Source: Mangrovicoccus ximenensis
GTDB taxonomy: Bacteria > Pseudomonadota > Alphaproteobacteria > Rhodobacterales > Rhodobacteraceae
Length of the DNA stretch: 64,000 nucleotides
NCBI RefSeq assembly: GCF_003056725.1
Contig: NZ_QBKZ01000016.1
Coordinates: 62,001-126,000, forward strand
Direction: 5' to 3'
Part shown: piece by piece, positions 33,436 through 41,463 of the stretch
How positions within the stretch are numbered: the first letter of the stretch is position 1
Layout: each line of letters starts with the position of its first letter
Translations under genes and position numbers: made by a program
Notes under the pieces: model-generated
The model's database searches: none
The model's input: only the letters and a program-made list of their open reading frames with translations
Told to the model about the DNA's origin: nothing

Positions 33436-34440
33436 ATGGCGCCGGTCCTGAGCTTCACCGAGCGGGGCATCCACTGTCCCGCGGGCGGTTTCCACATCGA
33501 CCCCTGGCGGCCCGTCGAGCGGGCCGTCATCACCCATGGCCATTCCGACCACGCGCGGCCCGGCCATGGCAGCTATCTCTGCACGCCCGAGGCCGCGCCG
33601 GTGATCCGCCACCGGCTGGGCGGCATCCGGATCGAGACGCTGCGCTACGGCGAGCCGCGCCGCATCGGCGAGGCGACGGTCAGCCTGCATCCGGCAGGCC
33701 ACCTGCCCGGCTCGGCGCAGGTCCGGGTCGAGGTGGCGGGCGAGGTCTGGGTCGTCTCGGGCGACTACAAGACCGAAGCAGACGGGCTCTGCGAGCCGTT
33801 CGAGCCGGTGCGCTGCCACACCTTCATCTCGGAATGCACCTTCGGCCTGCCGGTGTTCCGCTGGGCGCCGCAATCCGAGGTCATGGCGGAGATCGACACC
33901 TGGTGGGCGGAGAACCGCGCCGCCGGGCGGATGTCGATCCTCGGCGCCTATTCCCTCGGCAAGGCGCAGAGGCTCCTGGCCGGGATCGACGGCTCGGCGG
34001 GGCCGATCCTGACCCATGGCGCGGTGGAGGCGACCAACGAGGTGCTGCGCGCCCAAGGGTATGACCTGCCCGCCACGATCCGCGTCACTCCCGAGACGCA
34101 GCCGAAGGATCATCCCGGCGCGCTCGTCATCGCGCCGCCTGCCGCCTTGGGAACGCCCTGGGCACGGCGCTTCGGGCCGTCCTCGGCGGGCTTCGCCTCG
34201 GGCTGGATGCGGCTGCGCGGCGTGCGGCGGCGGCGCGGCATGGACCGCGGCTTCGTGCTGTCGGACCATGCCGATTGGGACGGGCTGAACACGGCAATCC
34301 GCGCGACCGGAGCGGAGCGGGTCTTCGTCACCCATGGCTACACGTCCGTCTTCCGCCGATGGCTGGAGGATCAGGGCTATGACGCGGGCATCGTCGAGAC
34401 CGAGTTCGCGGGCGAAGAGACGGAGGAGACCGCGGAATGA
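33436..34440 (+). CDS. Ligase-associated DNA damage response exonuclease (beta-CASP MBL)
   Basis: This 334-residue metallo-beta-lactamase/beta-CASP nuclease has ITHGHSDHARPGHGSYL near residue 33 (zinc motif), HPAGHLPGSAQV near 78, SGDYKTEADG near 113, FISECTFGLPVFRWAP, SILGAYSLGKAQRLL and a final FVLSDHADWDGL plus VFVTHGY. This pattern fits the exonuclease that accompanies an ATP-dependent DNA ligase and a helicase in a conserved DNA-repair cluster. The ATGA overlap with the next gene, which starts as such a ligase, confirms the context. Confidence 0.85.
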   Translation: MAPVLSFTERGIHCPAGGFHIDPWRPVERAVITHGHSDHARPGHGSYLCTPEAAPVIRHRLGGIRIETLRYGEPRRIGEATVSLHPAGHLPGSAQVRVEVAGEVWVVSGDYKTEADGLCEPFEPVRCHTFISECTFGLPVFRWAPQSEVMAEIDTWWAENRAAGRMSILGAYSLGKAQRLLAGIDGSAGPILTHGAVEATNEVLRAQGYDLPATIRVTPETQPKDHPGALVIAPPAALGTPWARRFGPSSAGFASGWMRLRGVRRRRGMDRGFVLSDHADWDGLNTAIRATGAERVFVTHGYTSVFRRWLEDQGYDAGIVETEFAGEETEETAE

Positions 34441-34595
34441 AGCGCTTCGCCCGGCTCTTCGCCGCGCTCGACCGCACGACGCGGACCAATGCCAAGGTCG
34501 CGGCGCTGGCCGCCTATCTGGCCGAGGCACCCGAAGAGGACCGGCTCTGGGCGATCGCGCTGCTGTCGGGGCGGCGGCCGCGGCGCGCGGTGCCC
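34437..34595 (+). pseudogene. ATP-dependent DNA ligase, N-terminal fragment
   Basis: ATG 34437 overlaps the exonuclease stop and reads MKRFARLFAALDRTTRTNAK, VAALAAYLAEAPEEDRLWAI and ALLSGRRPRR, the start of cluster-type ATP-dependent DNA ligases. About 53 of some 530 residues remain; the nucleotidyltransferase domain with the catalytic Lys is gone. An opposite-strand exported-protein start abuts at about 34600. Confidence 0.7.
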
Positions 34596-34597
34596 TC

Positions 34598-34729
34598 GGG
34601 GGTGGCGATCACCGCGGCGGGATCGGCAACGCAGGCGCCCTCCGCAGCCATGCCGGCACCGGCAGAGGCCAGCACGGCGGCAAAGCCGGCCAGGAGCGGG
34701 AACGGGAACGTGGGGCGGTACGCAGTCAC
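34598..34729 (-). pseudogene. N-terminal fragment of an exported protein
   Basis: GTG 34729, preceded by GAGG, encodes VTAYRPTFPFPLLAGFAAVL and ASAGAGMAAEGACVADP, a plausible signal peptide and cleavage site. After about 43 residues the sequence becomes the opposite-strand ligase fragment. Function unknown. Confidence 0.4.
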
Positions 34730-34979
34730 TTGCAGGGTCCTCTCGGCATGGGGCGGATATCCGCAGGCGCGGCGGCCGGCGGCGGCGGCCGGCAAAGCTT
34801 GCGCCGGGGAAAGTTATGCAGGTCCCGCCAAATAATTAAAGTCTGTTAACGGTTCAATTTCGGTATAACCGCCGCAGGCGGATGCCCCTGGATTGTCAAA
34901 TGGATCCACGGTTCGCGCAGAGCGGGAAAATCCGCCCGGCGCGGCAGGCGGGCGCAAACCGCCCGCCAGGCCCCGCGCG

Positions 34980-35320
34980 CTATTCGGAGCGGGTGAACAG
35001 GCCCAGGCCTTCGCCGTCCAGATGCTCGATCCGCATCGTCGCGCGGCCCGTGCCGAGCGCGAAATCGACGCGCGAGACCGAGCCCCCGGGCTGGTTTTCC
35101 GTCACCGGGCGGAGGACGAAGCTGTCGCCGTCCCAATGCTCAAGCGGCAGCTCCCGGCCCTCCGGCCCGAGCCGCAGCACCAGCCCGTCGGCCGTGGCCG
35201 CGACCGTGGCCGGCCCGAAATAGCCGTTGCCATAGGTCCCGGCATAGGCCTCGCCGGGCTGCGCCGCGGCGGGGGATTGCGGCGGCTCGGCGCCGACTGC
35301 GGGCGGCCGCGCCGCGCGCT
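34980..35320 (-). pseudogene. C-terminal domain of a beta-lactamase-related serine hydrolase
   Basis: The minus strand reads AYAGTYGNGYFGPATVAA, LVLRLGPEGRELPLEHWDGD, SFVLRPVTENQPGGSVSRVD and IEHLDGEGLGLFTRSE before the stop. This lipocalin-like C-terminal domain (DUF3471 type) is common after class-C beta-lactamase-like hydrolases. The catalytic domain upstream is missing. GC-rich hairpins follow at 35322-35364. Confidence 0.6.
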
Positions 35321-35321
35321 A

Positions 35322-35364
35322 GCCCCGCCCGGCAGGCGGGGCGCACAGGACCGCCCCGCCTGTG
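35322..35364. repeat. Two adjacent GC-rich hairpins
   Basis: GCCCCGCC/GGCGGGGC (35322-35342) forms an 8-bp stem, followed by CACAGG/CCTGTG (35344-35364). They mark the break between the serine-hydrolase tail and the next segment and may act as a terminator. Confidence 0.4.
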
Positions 35365-35372
35365 TCGGCCAC

Positions 35373-35590
35373 TCAGTTATCGGCCGCTGCGGAAGCAGGC
35401 GCGCCGAGCGCCAGGGGAAAGTGCTTTTCCAGTTGCCTTGCCATGCGGGCATCGCGCAGCGCGTCCAGACAGGTCTCGGTGCTGTGGTCCTGGCCATCAT
35501 ACATCCCTTTCGGGGCAAGCGGTGCATCGCCTCCCCAGATTCGATCTTTTGCGAAACGAGCTAGCGGATAGATCCGTTCTGCTCGCAACA
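35373..35590 (-). other. Possible small gene fragment, unidentified
   Basis: A minus-strand frame reads GMYDGQDHSTETCLDALRDA and RMARQLEKHFPLALG before the stop at 35373. The stretch is helix-like and could be the tail of a real protein, but I do not recognise it, and the region upstream runs into an IS5 remnant. Confidence 0.25.
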
Positions 35591-35689
35591 GCGCCCCGCC
35601 TGACAGCCAAGTTGTGGCAAATCTCGCAATCCAGTTCTGGCAATATCAATTACTTATCGATTTTGACGTCGAACTTGGGACCTCCGGGG

Positions 35690-36075
35690 GAACGGTGCGG
35701 GGCTGCCGATGCGCAGCGAGATCACCGGCGACGAGACGGCCGATGTGAAGGGGTTCGACCTGGTCATGACGCAGGATCTGCCAGAGCCTGAATACTTCCT
35801 CGCCGACAAGGGCTATGATGCTGACAAGGTACGGGAAAAGCTCGAGGAACGTGGTATCGTGGCGGTCATCCCGATGCGGCGGAACCGCAAGGAATGGCGC
35901 GCTGTCGACCGCGACTTCTACCGCTGGCGCAACCTGGTCGAACGTTGCTTCTCCAAGCTCAAGCAGTGCCGTCGGGTGGCAACGCGCTATGACAAGACCG
36001 CCCTGAGTTTCCTCGGCTTCATTGACATTGCGTCCGTCCGAGTCTGGCTACGCCTTTTGTCAACATGACCTAAGT
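35690..36075 (+). mobile_element. IS5-family transposase C-terminal remnant
   Basis: The frame 35709-36068 encodes MRSEITGDETADVKGFDLVM, YFLADKGYDADKVREKLEER, VIPMRRNRKEWRAVDRDFYR and RNLVERCFSKLKQCRRVATR, the end of an IS5-group DDE transposase including the catalytic Asp and Glu regions. The N-terminal part is missing. The remnant abuts an amidase gene cut at its GG(SSS)G motif, so the element or a later deletion destroyed that gene. Confidence 0.85.
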
Positions 36076-36104
36076 ATGGAGTGCGCCCCTGCGGGCGGAC
36101 ATTA

Positions 36105-36426
36105 TCAGGCCGCCCGGCACGCGGTCCGGCGCGGCGGGGTTCAGCGGCGTGCCGTAATGCGCGTTCTCGCCCATCAGCGAATAGGCCAGCTCGTCCATCT
36201 GGGTCTTGCCCACGATCCGCGCGCCGGCCGCCGCCAGCATCCGCACCACCGGCGCGGTCGAGGCGGCAGGTTCCCGGAGCGCGGCCCAGCCGGGATGGCC
36301 TGAGCCGGTGACGTATCCGGCAATGTCGAGATTGTCCTTCACCGCCAGCCGCAGCCCCGAGAGCACGCCGTCGCCTTGCGGGAAAGTCCCCTCGGGGAAG
36401 GTTGTCACGAAGGGGTCGGTACTCAT
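36105..36426 (-). pseudogene. Amidase (GatA-like), N-terminal fragment cut at an IS5 remnant
   Basis: ATG 36426 begins MSTDPFVTTFPEGTFPQGDG. Then come LRLAVKDNLDIAGYVTGSGH, with the catalytic Lys of the amidase-signature family, and KTQMDELAYSLMGENAHYGT. The sequence stops at RVPGG, immediately before the GGSSSG serine motif, where IS5-type sequence begins. It lies 1 bp downstream of the ABC ATPase gene, so the amidase was the last gene of that operon and probably acted on the imported compound. Confidence 0.8.
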
Positions 36427-36427
36427 C

Positions 36428-37219
36428 TCAGCTCTCCATGGCGCGGGTCAGCAGCCCGCTCACATCCCGGCAATGCGCCGCGTAATCCTGGGTCAGCCGG
36501 AAGCTTGCATCGCGCGGATAGGGCGCGTCCACCCCGATTTCGCCGATGATCCGCCCGGGCCGCGCCGCCATCACCACGATGCGGTTCGACAGGAAGACGC
36601 TCTCGAAGACCGAATGCGTGACGAAGATCACCGTCGATCCGGTGGCCTGCCACAGTTCCAGAAGGTCCTGCGAAATCTTGTTGCGGGTGATTTCGTCGAG
36701 CGCGGCGAAAGGCTCGTCCATCAGCAGGAGCTTCGGCTTCGTCACCAGCGCGCGGGCGATCGAGACGCGCATCTTCATGCCGCCCGACAGCTCGCGCGGA
36801 TAGCTGTCATGGAAGCCTGCCAGCCCCACGGTCTCGAGGATCGCGGCAACATCGGCGGCCGCATCGGTGCGGGACAGGCCCGCGAGCTTCAGCGGCAGGT
36901 AGACGTTGTCGAAGACCGACAGCCAGGGCATCAGGTTCGGCTCCTGGAAGACGAAGCCGATCTCGCCCGCACGGGCGCGGATGCCCTTGGCCTCGTCCTC
37001 GCCGGGGCGCTGGATGCGCCCGGCGGAATGCTCGGCCAGCCCGGCGGCGATCTTCAGCGCGGTGGACTTGCCGCAGCCCGAGGGGCCGAGGAGCGAGACG
37101 AACTCGCCGGGATGGACGTCGAGAAACAGGTTCTTCAGCGCGACGGTGCCGTTGGGATAGACCTTGTCGAGGTTCTGCATCCGCATCACGGGCTGCAGCT
37201 TGGGGCTCATGTCGGTCAT
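36428..37219 (-). CDS. ABC transporter ATP-binding protein (NitT/TauT type)
   Basis: This 263-residue ATPase has Walker A LLGPSGCGKSTALKIAAG, Q-loop FVFQEPNLMPWL, signature ELSGGMKMRVSIARALVTKP, Walker B LLLMDEPFAALDEITR and H-loop FVTHSVFESVFLSNR. Together with the permease directly upstream it forms a nitrate/sulfonate/taurine-type importer. No binding protein is seen here. The truncated amidase downstream hints at an amide or pyrimidine-type substrate (inference). Confidence 0.9.
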   Translation of the reverse strand: MTDMSPKLQPVMRMQNLDKVYPNGTVALKNLFLDVHPGEFVSLLGPSGCGKSTALKIAAGLAEHSAGRIQRPGEDEAKGIRARAGEIGFVFQEPNLMPWLSVFDNVYLPLKLAGLSRTDAAADVAAILETVGLAGFHDSYPRELSGGMKMRVSIARALVTKPKLLLMDEPFAALDEITRNKISQDLLELWQATGSTVIFVTHSVFESVFLSNRIVVMAARPGRIIGEIGVDAPYPRDASFRLTQDYAAHCRDVSGLLTRAMES

Positions 37220-37220
37220 C

Positions 37221-38099
37221 TCAGCGCTCTCCGCCCAGTTCGCTTTCGTGCCAGCGGCTCAGCAGCCGCGCCTGCACCATCGAGGTCAGCCACCAGATCG
37301 CCAAACCGAAGATCGACAGGATGAAGAGCGCGGCGAACATCCGCGGCACGTCGAGCATGGTGCCCGATTCAACGATCACCCAGGCAAGGCCGGTGGAAGA
37401 GCCGGAGCCCGCGACGAACTCGGCCACGACCCCGCCGATCACCGCGAGCGACGAGGAAATCCGCGCGCCCGTCAGGATATAGGGCAGCGCGGCCGGCAGC
37501 TGGAGGTGGCGGAAGCGCTGCCAGCGCGACGCCTGGTAGAGGGTCATCACGTCCTGCAGGCCCCGGTCCGCCGATTTCAGCCCCTGCACGGTATTGGCGA
37601 GCATCGGGAAGAAGGCCACCAGCCAGGCGAGGATCATCAGCCCCAGCCAGACCCGGTCGAGCCCGACCCAGATGATCACGAGGGGCGCGATCGCCACCAT
37701 CGGCGTCACCTGCAGCGCGATCGCATAGGGCCAGAGCATCCGCTCGACATCCTTGTGCTGGGTCAGCAGCAGCCCGCCGAGGATGCCCGAGACCACCGCG
37801 GCGGCGAAGGCCGCGACGGTGATGCCGGCGGTATAGGCCAGCGCCTTCATCAGGTAGGGGAAGTCGCCGACCATCGAGACCACGATCATCGAAGGCGGCG
37901 GCAGGACGAATTTCGACACGCCGAGCGCGTGGACCGAGATCTCCCAGATCAGGACGAAGGCGAGGCCGGCGGCGACGGTCGGGCCGGTCTCGCGCAGGAC
38001 CGTGGTCAGGCGGCTCGGCCGCTCGACCAGCCGCTTCTGCGGCGTCTCGGGCAGGGCGGCGGTTTCATCTGCCAAGTCGGAACTCCTCGGTTCGGGCAT
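37221..38099 (-). CDS. ABC transporter permease (NitT/TauT type)
   Basis: This 292-residue inner-membrane permease has a soluble N-terminal stretch of about 35 residues, then six transmembrane segments. It carries IALQVTPMVAIAPLVIIWVG and the EAA-like loop MTLYQASRWQRFRHLQLPAA. ATG 38099 overlaps the stop of the upstream CocE-type fragment (ATGA), indicating an operon CocE-permease-ATPase-amidase. It ends 1 bp before the ATPase gene. Confidence 0.88.
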   Translation of the reverse strand: MPEPRSSDLADETAALPETPQKRLVERPSRLTTVLRETGPTVAAGLAFVLIWEISVHALGVSKFVLPPPSMIVVSMVGDFPYLMKALAYTAGITVAAFAAAVVSGILGGLLLTQHKDVERMLWPYAIALQVTPMVAIAPLVIIWVGLDRVWLGLMILAWLVAFFPMLANTVQGLKSADRGLQDVMTLYQASRWQRFRHLQLPAALPYILTGARISSSLAVIGGVVAEFVAGSGSSTGLAWVIVESGTMLDVPRMFAALFILSIFGLAIWWLTSMVQARLLSRWHESELGGER

Positions 38100-38480
38100 C
38101 AGCGGAGCTGCAGCGCGCCGCCCGCAAGCGGCAGGTCGAGGCGGCTGTCTTCTCCGCAGGAAAGATGCAGGGTGGTGATCAGCGCCGAGGCGAGCGGCGC
38201 GGAAACGGGATCGGCGCCGGTTCCGGGATTGACCGGATGGGCCGGGAAGTCGGAGGCGGCGATTGACAGGCGCAGCGCCTCGCCGGGAGCCAGCGTGACG
38301 CAGAGCGCGCCGAGATCGAGCGCGACCGGGGCTTCGGGTCGGCTGCGCAGATGCAGGTAGCCCGCGGCGACCGCATGGGCCTTGCCGTCGGCGCGCAGGA
38401 TCGACAGCGTTGCGGACACGTCGAAGCTCGGCCGGTCGGCGGAGAGGGCTCCGAGACGGCGGGGGCGGAGACTGCCGCCG
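38099..38480 (-). pseudogene. CocE/NonD-type hydrolase, C-terminal domain fragment
   Basis: The minus strand reads SFDVSATLSILRADGKAHAV, VAAGYLHLRSRPEAPVALDL, GEALRLSIAASDFPAHPVNP and LPLAGGALQLR, the jelly-roll C-terminal (PepX_C) domain of CocE/NonD acylhydrolases. The alpha/beta-hydrolase domain is missing; the sequence changes near 38485, next to the end of a HAD gene. The stop overlaps the permease start. Confidence 0.65.
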
Positions 38481-38494
38481 CCGGGGCCGTCCGG

Positions 38495-39172
38495 TCAGCA
38501 GGACTGGCGGGCGGTGTCGAGCCAGCCGCGCAGGTCGGACAGCACGCAGGCGGCACCCGCGAAATCCTCGCCCGCGGTATAGGCCGAAGGCGTCACCACC
38601 ACGTCGAGCCCCGCGCCCCGCGCAGAGAGAAGACCGTTGCGGCTGTCCTCGAAGGCGACGGCCTGCCCGGGCTCCAGACCCAGCCGCGAGAGCGCCAGCA
38701 GGTAGACATCCGGGGCAGGCTTCTTCTCCGCCACTTCGTCTCCGGCGGCGATCACCTCGAAGATATCGCCCGCGGCTCGTCCGGTGGCAGCGCGGACCAG
38801 CACGTCGACATTGGGCCGCGCGGTCGTCGTCGCGACTGCCAGCCGAAGCCCCACCGCCCGCGCCCCGCGCAGGAGACCGGCCACGCCCGGGCGCAACGGC
38901 ACCTCGCCGCACGCGATGATCCGGCCATAGCGCCGGGTCTTCTGCCGGTGCAGCTCCGCGATTCCGTCCTCATCCGGCCCCGAGCCGATGCCGTCGCGCC
39001 AGGCGCGCATCCGCTCCTTGCCGCCGGTGATCTTCAGGAGCCGCCGGTAATCCGTGGCCGTCCAGTGCCAGCAGAGCCCGGCGGCGGCGAAGGTCTCGTT
39101 GAAGGCGCGGCGGTGGGCCTCTTCGGTCTCCGCCAGCGTGCCGTCCACGTCGAAGATGAGCGCGCGCAGCAT
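38495..39172 (-). CDS. cbbY: CbbY-type HAD phosphatase
   Basis: This 225-residue HAD-IA hydrolase begins [20 protein letters not shown] (motif I DxDGT). It has the CbbY-like cap with [14 protein letters not shown], motif [16 protein letters not shown], and motifs III/IV in [20 protein letters not shown] and [14 protein letters not shown]. CbbY proteins dephosphorylate xylulose-1,5-bisphosphate, an inhibitor of Rubisco, but related phosphatases look alike, so the substrate is tentative. ATG 39172 overlaps the stop of another HAD fragment. Confidence 0.8.
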   Translation of the reverse strand: MLRALIFDVDGTLAETEEAHRRAFNETFAAAGLCWHWTATDYRRLLKITGGKERMRAWRDGIGSGPDEDGIAELHRQKTRRYGRIIACGEVPLRPGVAGLLRGARAVGLRLAVATTTARPNVDVLVRAATGRAAGDIFEVIAAGDEVAEKKPAPDVYLLALSRLGLEPGQAVAFEDSRNGLLSARGAGLDVVVTPSAYTAGEDFAGAACVLSDLRGWLDTARQSC

Positions 39173-39320
39173 CAGGCGGCCTCCCGCGCGGCGCGGATCA
39201 GGCCGGGCAGCGCGTCGAACCGGCCGAAGGCCGCGTCATGGGCGAGCTCCTCCACCGGCCGTTTGCGGTAGCCCCCGGTGAAGAGCAGGAAGGGCACGCC
39301 GGCCGCTTCTGCCGTGGCGC
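39172..39320 (-). pseudogene. HAD phosphatase C-terminal fragment
   Basis: The last 45 or so codons read [20 protein letters not shown] then [20 protein letters not shown] before the stop overlapping the CbbY start. This is the tail of a phosphoglycolate-phosphatase-like HAD protein (final motif after the Asp pair). The catalytic N-terminus is replaced by opposite-strand alcohol dehydrogenase sequence. Confidence 0.6.
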
Positions 39321-39324
39321 GGCC

Positions 39325-40040
39325 TGCTTCGGCACGGTCGAGCCCGAGCCTTCGGTGCCCAACCTGATGGCCGCGGTCGCCGCCGCGTCGGAAGCGGAGG
39401 CCGATCTGGTGATCGGCTTCGGCGGCGGCTCGGCGATGGATCTGGCCAAGCTGGTGGCGGTGATGGCAGGCCGCAATGTCAGCCTCGCGGAGATCTCGGG
39501 ACCGAACCGCGCGCCGCCGCGCCAGGCTGCGCTCGCGCAGATCCCCACGACCGCCGGCACCGGATCCGAGGTCGGCACGCGGGCGCTGGTCACCGATCCC
39601 GACAGCCTCGCCAAGATCGCCACCGAAAGCCGCCACATGCTGGCCGACATCGCCATCGTCGATCCCCAGCTGACCCATAGCGTGCCGCCGCATGTCACCG
39701 CCGCGACCGGGGTGGATGCGATGGCCCATTGCGTCGAGGCGCTGACCTCGAAGCGCGCCCATCCGGTGATCGATGCCTATGCGCTGCAGGGGATCGAGCT
39801 GGTCGGCAAGTACCTGGCCCGCGCGGTGGCGGATGGCAGCGATGCCGAGGCGCGGGCCGGGATGGCGCTGGCCGCGCTCTATGGCGGGGTCTGCCTCGGC
39901 CCGGTCAACACCACCGCCGGCCATGCCGTGTCCTATCCGCTGGGCACGCGCTACAAGATCGCCCACGGGCTCGCCAATGCGCTGATCTTCCCGCATGCGC
40001 TTGCCGCCAACGCCCCGGCGGAGCCCGCGAAGACCGCAGC
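39325..40040 (+). pseudogene. Iron-containing alcohol dehydrogenase, internal fragment
   Basis: About 238 residues match group III Fe-ADHs: [60 protein letters not shown] and [19 protein letters not shown]. The metal-site His residues lie in [13 protein letters not shown] and [15 protein letters not shown]. Both ends are missing (family length about 385). It reads in frame into the E1 beta gene downstream, producing one 604-codon open frame. Confidence 0.8.
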
Positions 40041-40080
40041 GGTCGGGGAGCCGCCCGCGCCCTCGGGCGAAACGGTCGAG

Positions 40081-41052
40081 ATGACCTTTCGCGAGGCGGC
40101 CCGCGACGGCCTGCGCGCGGCGCTGGCGGCAGATGACCGGGTCTTCCTGATGGGCGAGGATGTCGGCGCCTATGGCGGCTGCTACGCGGTCTCGCAGGGG
40201 CTGATGGCGGAATTCGGGCCGGAGCGCATCCGCGACACGCCGCTGTCGGAAAGCGGCTTCACCGGCGCGGGGATCGGCGCGGCTGTGGCGGGGATGCGGC
40301 CGGTCGTCGAGTTGATGACGGTGAATTTCTCGCTGCTCGCGCTCGACCAGATCCTGAACACCGCCGCCACCTTGCGCCACATGTCGGGCGGCCAGTTCGG
40401 CGTGCCCTTGGTGATCCGCATGGCGACCGGCGCGGGCAAGCAGCTGGCGGCACAGCATTCGCACAGCCTCGAGGGCTGGTACGCGCATATCCCGGGGCTG
40501 AAGGTGCTGGCGCCGGCGACGCTCGAGGATGCCCGCGGCATGCTGGCCTCTGCGCTCGCGGATCCGGACCCGGTGCTGATCTTCGAGAATGTCATGCTCT
40601 ACAACCGCAGCGGCCGGATCGACCGGGCGGCCGGGCCGGTCGACATCGCCCGCGCCGCCATCCGGCGGCCGGGCCGCGACATGACGCTGCTCACCTATGG
40701 CGGCTCGCTCCACAAGACGCTGGAGGCGGCGGCGGCGCTGGAGGCCGAGGGCCTTTCGGCCGAGGTGATCGACCTGCGGGTGCTGCGGCCGCTCGACGAT
40801 GCCACGGTCATGGCTTCGGTCGCGCGCACGCGGCGGGCGCTGATCGTCGACGAGGGCTGGCGCAGCGGGTCGCTGTCGGCCGAGATCTCGGCGCGGATCA
40901 TGGAACAGGCCTTCTGGTCGCTCGACATGCCGGTGGCGCGGGTCTGCGCGGCGGAAGTGCCGATCCCCTATGCCCGCCATCTCGAGGAGGCCGCGATCCC
41001 GCAGGTGCCGCAGATCGTGGCGGCGGCGCGGGCGCTGGCGGGGAAGGGCTGA
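40081..41052 (+). CDS. 2-Oxoacid (pyruvate/acetoin) dehydrogenase E1 beta subunit
   Basis: This 323-residue thiamine-diphosphate enzyme subunit would decarboxylate a 2-oxoacid together with E1 alpha and pass the acyl group to E2. Signatures are [20 protein letters not shown] near 22, [60 protein letters not shown] and [19 protein letters not shown] 40081 ([16 protein letters not shown]) matches family starts, although the open frame runs upstream into an alcohol-dehydrogenase fragment. The TGA overlaps the E2 ATG. E1 alpha is not present upstream. Confidence 0.85.
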   Translation: MTFREAARDGLRAALAADDRVFLMGEDVGAYGGCYAVSQGLMAEFGPERIRDTPLSESGFTGAGIGAAVAGMRPVVELMTVNFSLLALDQILNTAATLRHMSGGQFGVPLVIRMATGAGKQLAAQHSHSLEGWYAHIPGLKVLAPATLEDARGMLASALADPDPVLIFENVMLYNRSGRIDRAAGPVDIARAAIRRPGRDMTLLTYGGSLHKTLEAAAALEAEGLSAEVIDLRVLRPLDDATVMASVARTRRALIVDEGWRSGSLSAEISARIMEQAFWSLDMPVARVCAAEVPIPYARHLEEAAIPQVPQIVAAARALAGKG

Positions 41053-41157
41053 TGGGGATCGTGGCGATGCCGTCCCTGGGCGCCGACATGGAGGCGGGTC
41101 GGCTGGTCGAATGGCTGGCGGCGCCCGGCGATACGGTGGCGCGCGGCGATGCGGTGC
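41052..41157 (+). pseudogene. Dihydrolipoamide acyltransferase (E2), 5' fragment
   Basis: ATG 41052 overlaps the E1 beta stop and reads [20 protein letters not shown] then WLAAPGDTVARGDAV, the first half of a lipoyl domain. It stops just before the E-T/S-D-K-A lipoylation turn. The rest of E2 (more than 300 residues) is missing and another C-terminal fragment follows. Confidence 0.75.
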
Positions 41158-41322
41158 CGCATCGTCGGCGCGGCGGACCGCAACGCGCTGCTCTACCATC
41201 TGGGCGTGCCGGGGCTGCGCGGACTGGCCCATGCGGGCCTCGCCCTGGGCGAACGCGCGCGGCCGGGGCTCGCCCTGTCGCAGTTCGACTGGATCTACCG
41301 CCACGACGTCACGCGCGGCTGA
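41158..41322 (+). pseudogene. Unidentified C-terminal gene fragment
   Basis: In a new frame the plus strand reads RIVGAADRNALLYHLGVPGL, RGLAHAGLALGERARPGLAL and SQFDWIYRHDVTRG before TGA. The composition and Leu/Ala helix pattern are protein-like, but I cannot assign a family. It is directly fused to the broken E2 gene. Confidence 0.35.
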
Positions 41323-41463
41323 GCACAGACGGATCAAAATTCCGTCATGTGTTCAGATCCGGGGCCGTTGCGCCGCGGGGGCCGACCATGTGACTAGTCC
41401 CCGGGCCTTGTTGCCGCGGGCGCCATGGCCTAAGGAAACGGGCAATTCCAGCGAGGAGCAGCC

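Noticed and set aside
39172-41337. 721-codon open frame on the minus strand
   Set aside because: Only its last 45 or so codons (HAD tail) look like protein; the rest is antisense to the Fe-ADH and E1 beta genes.
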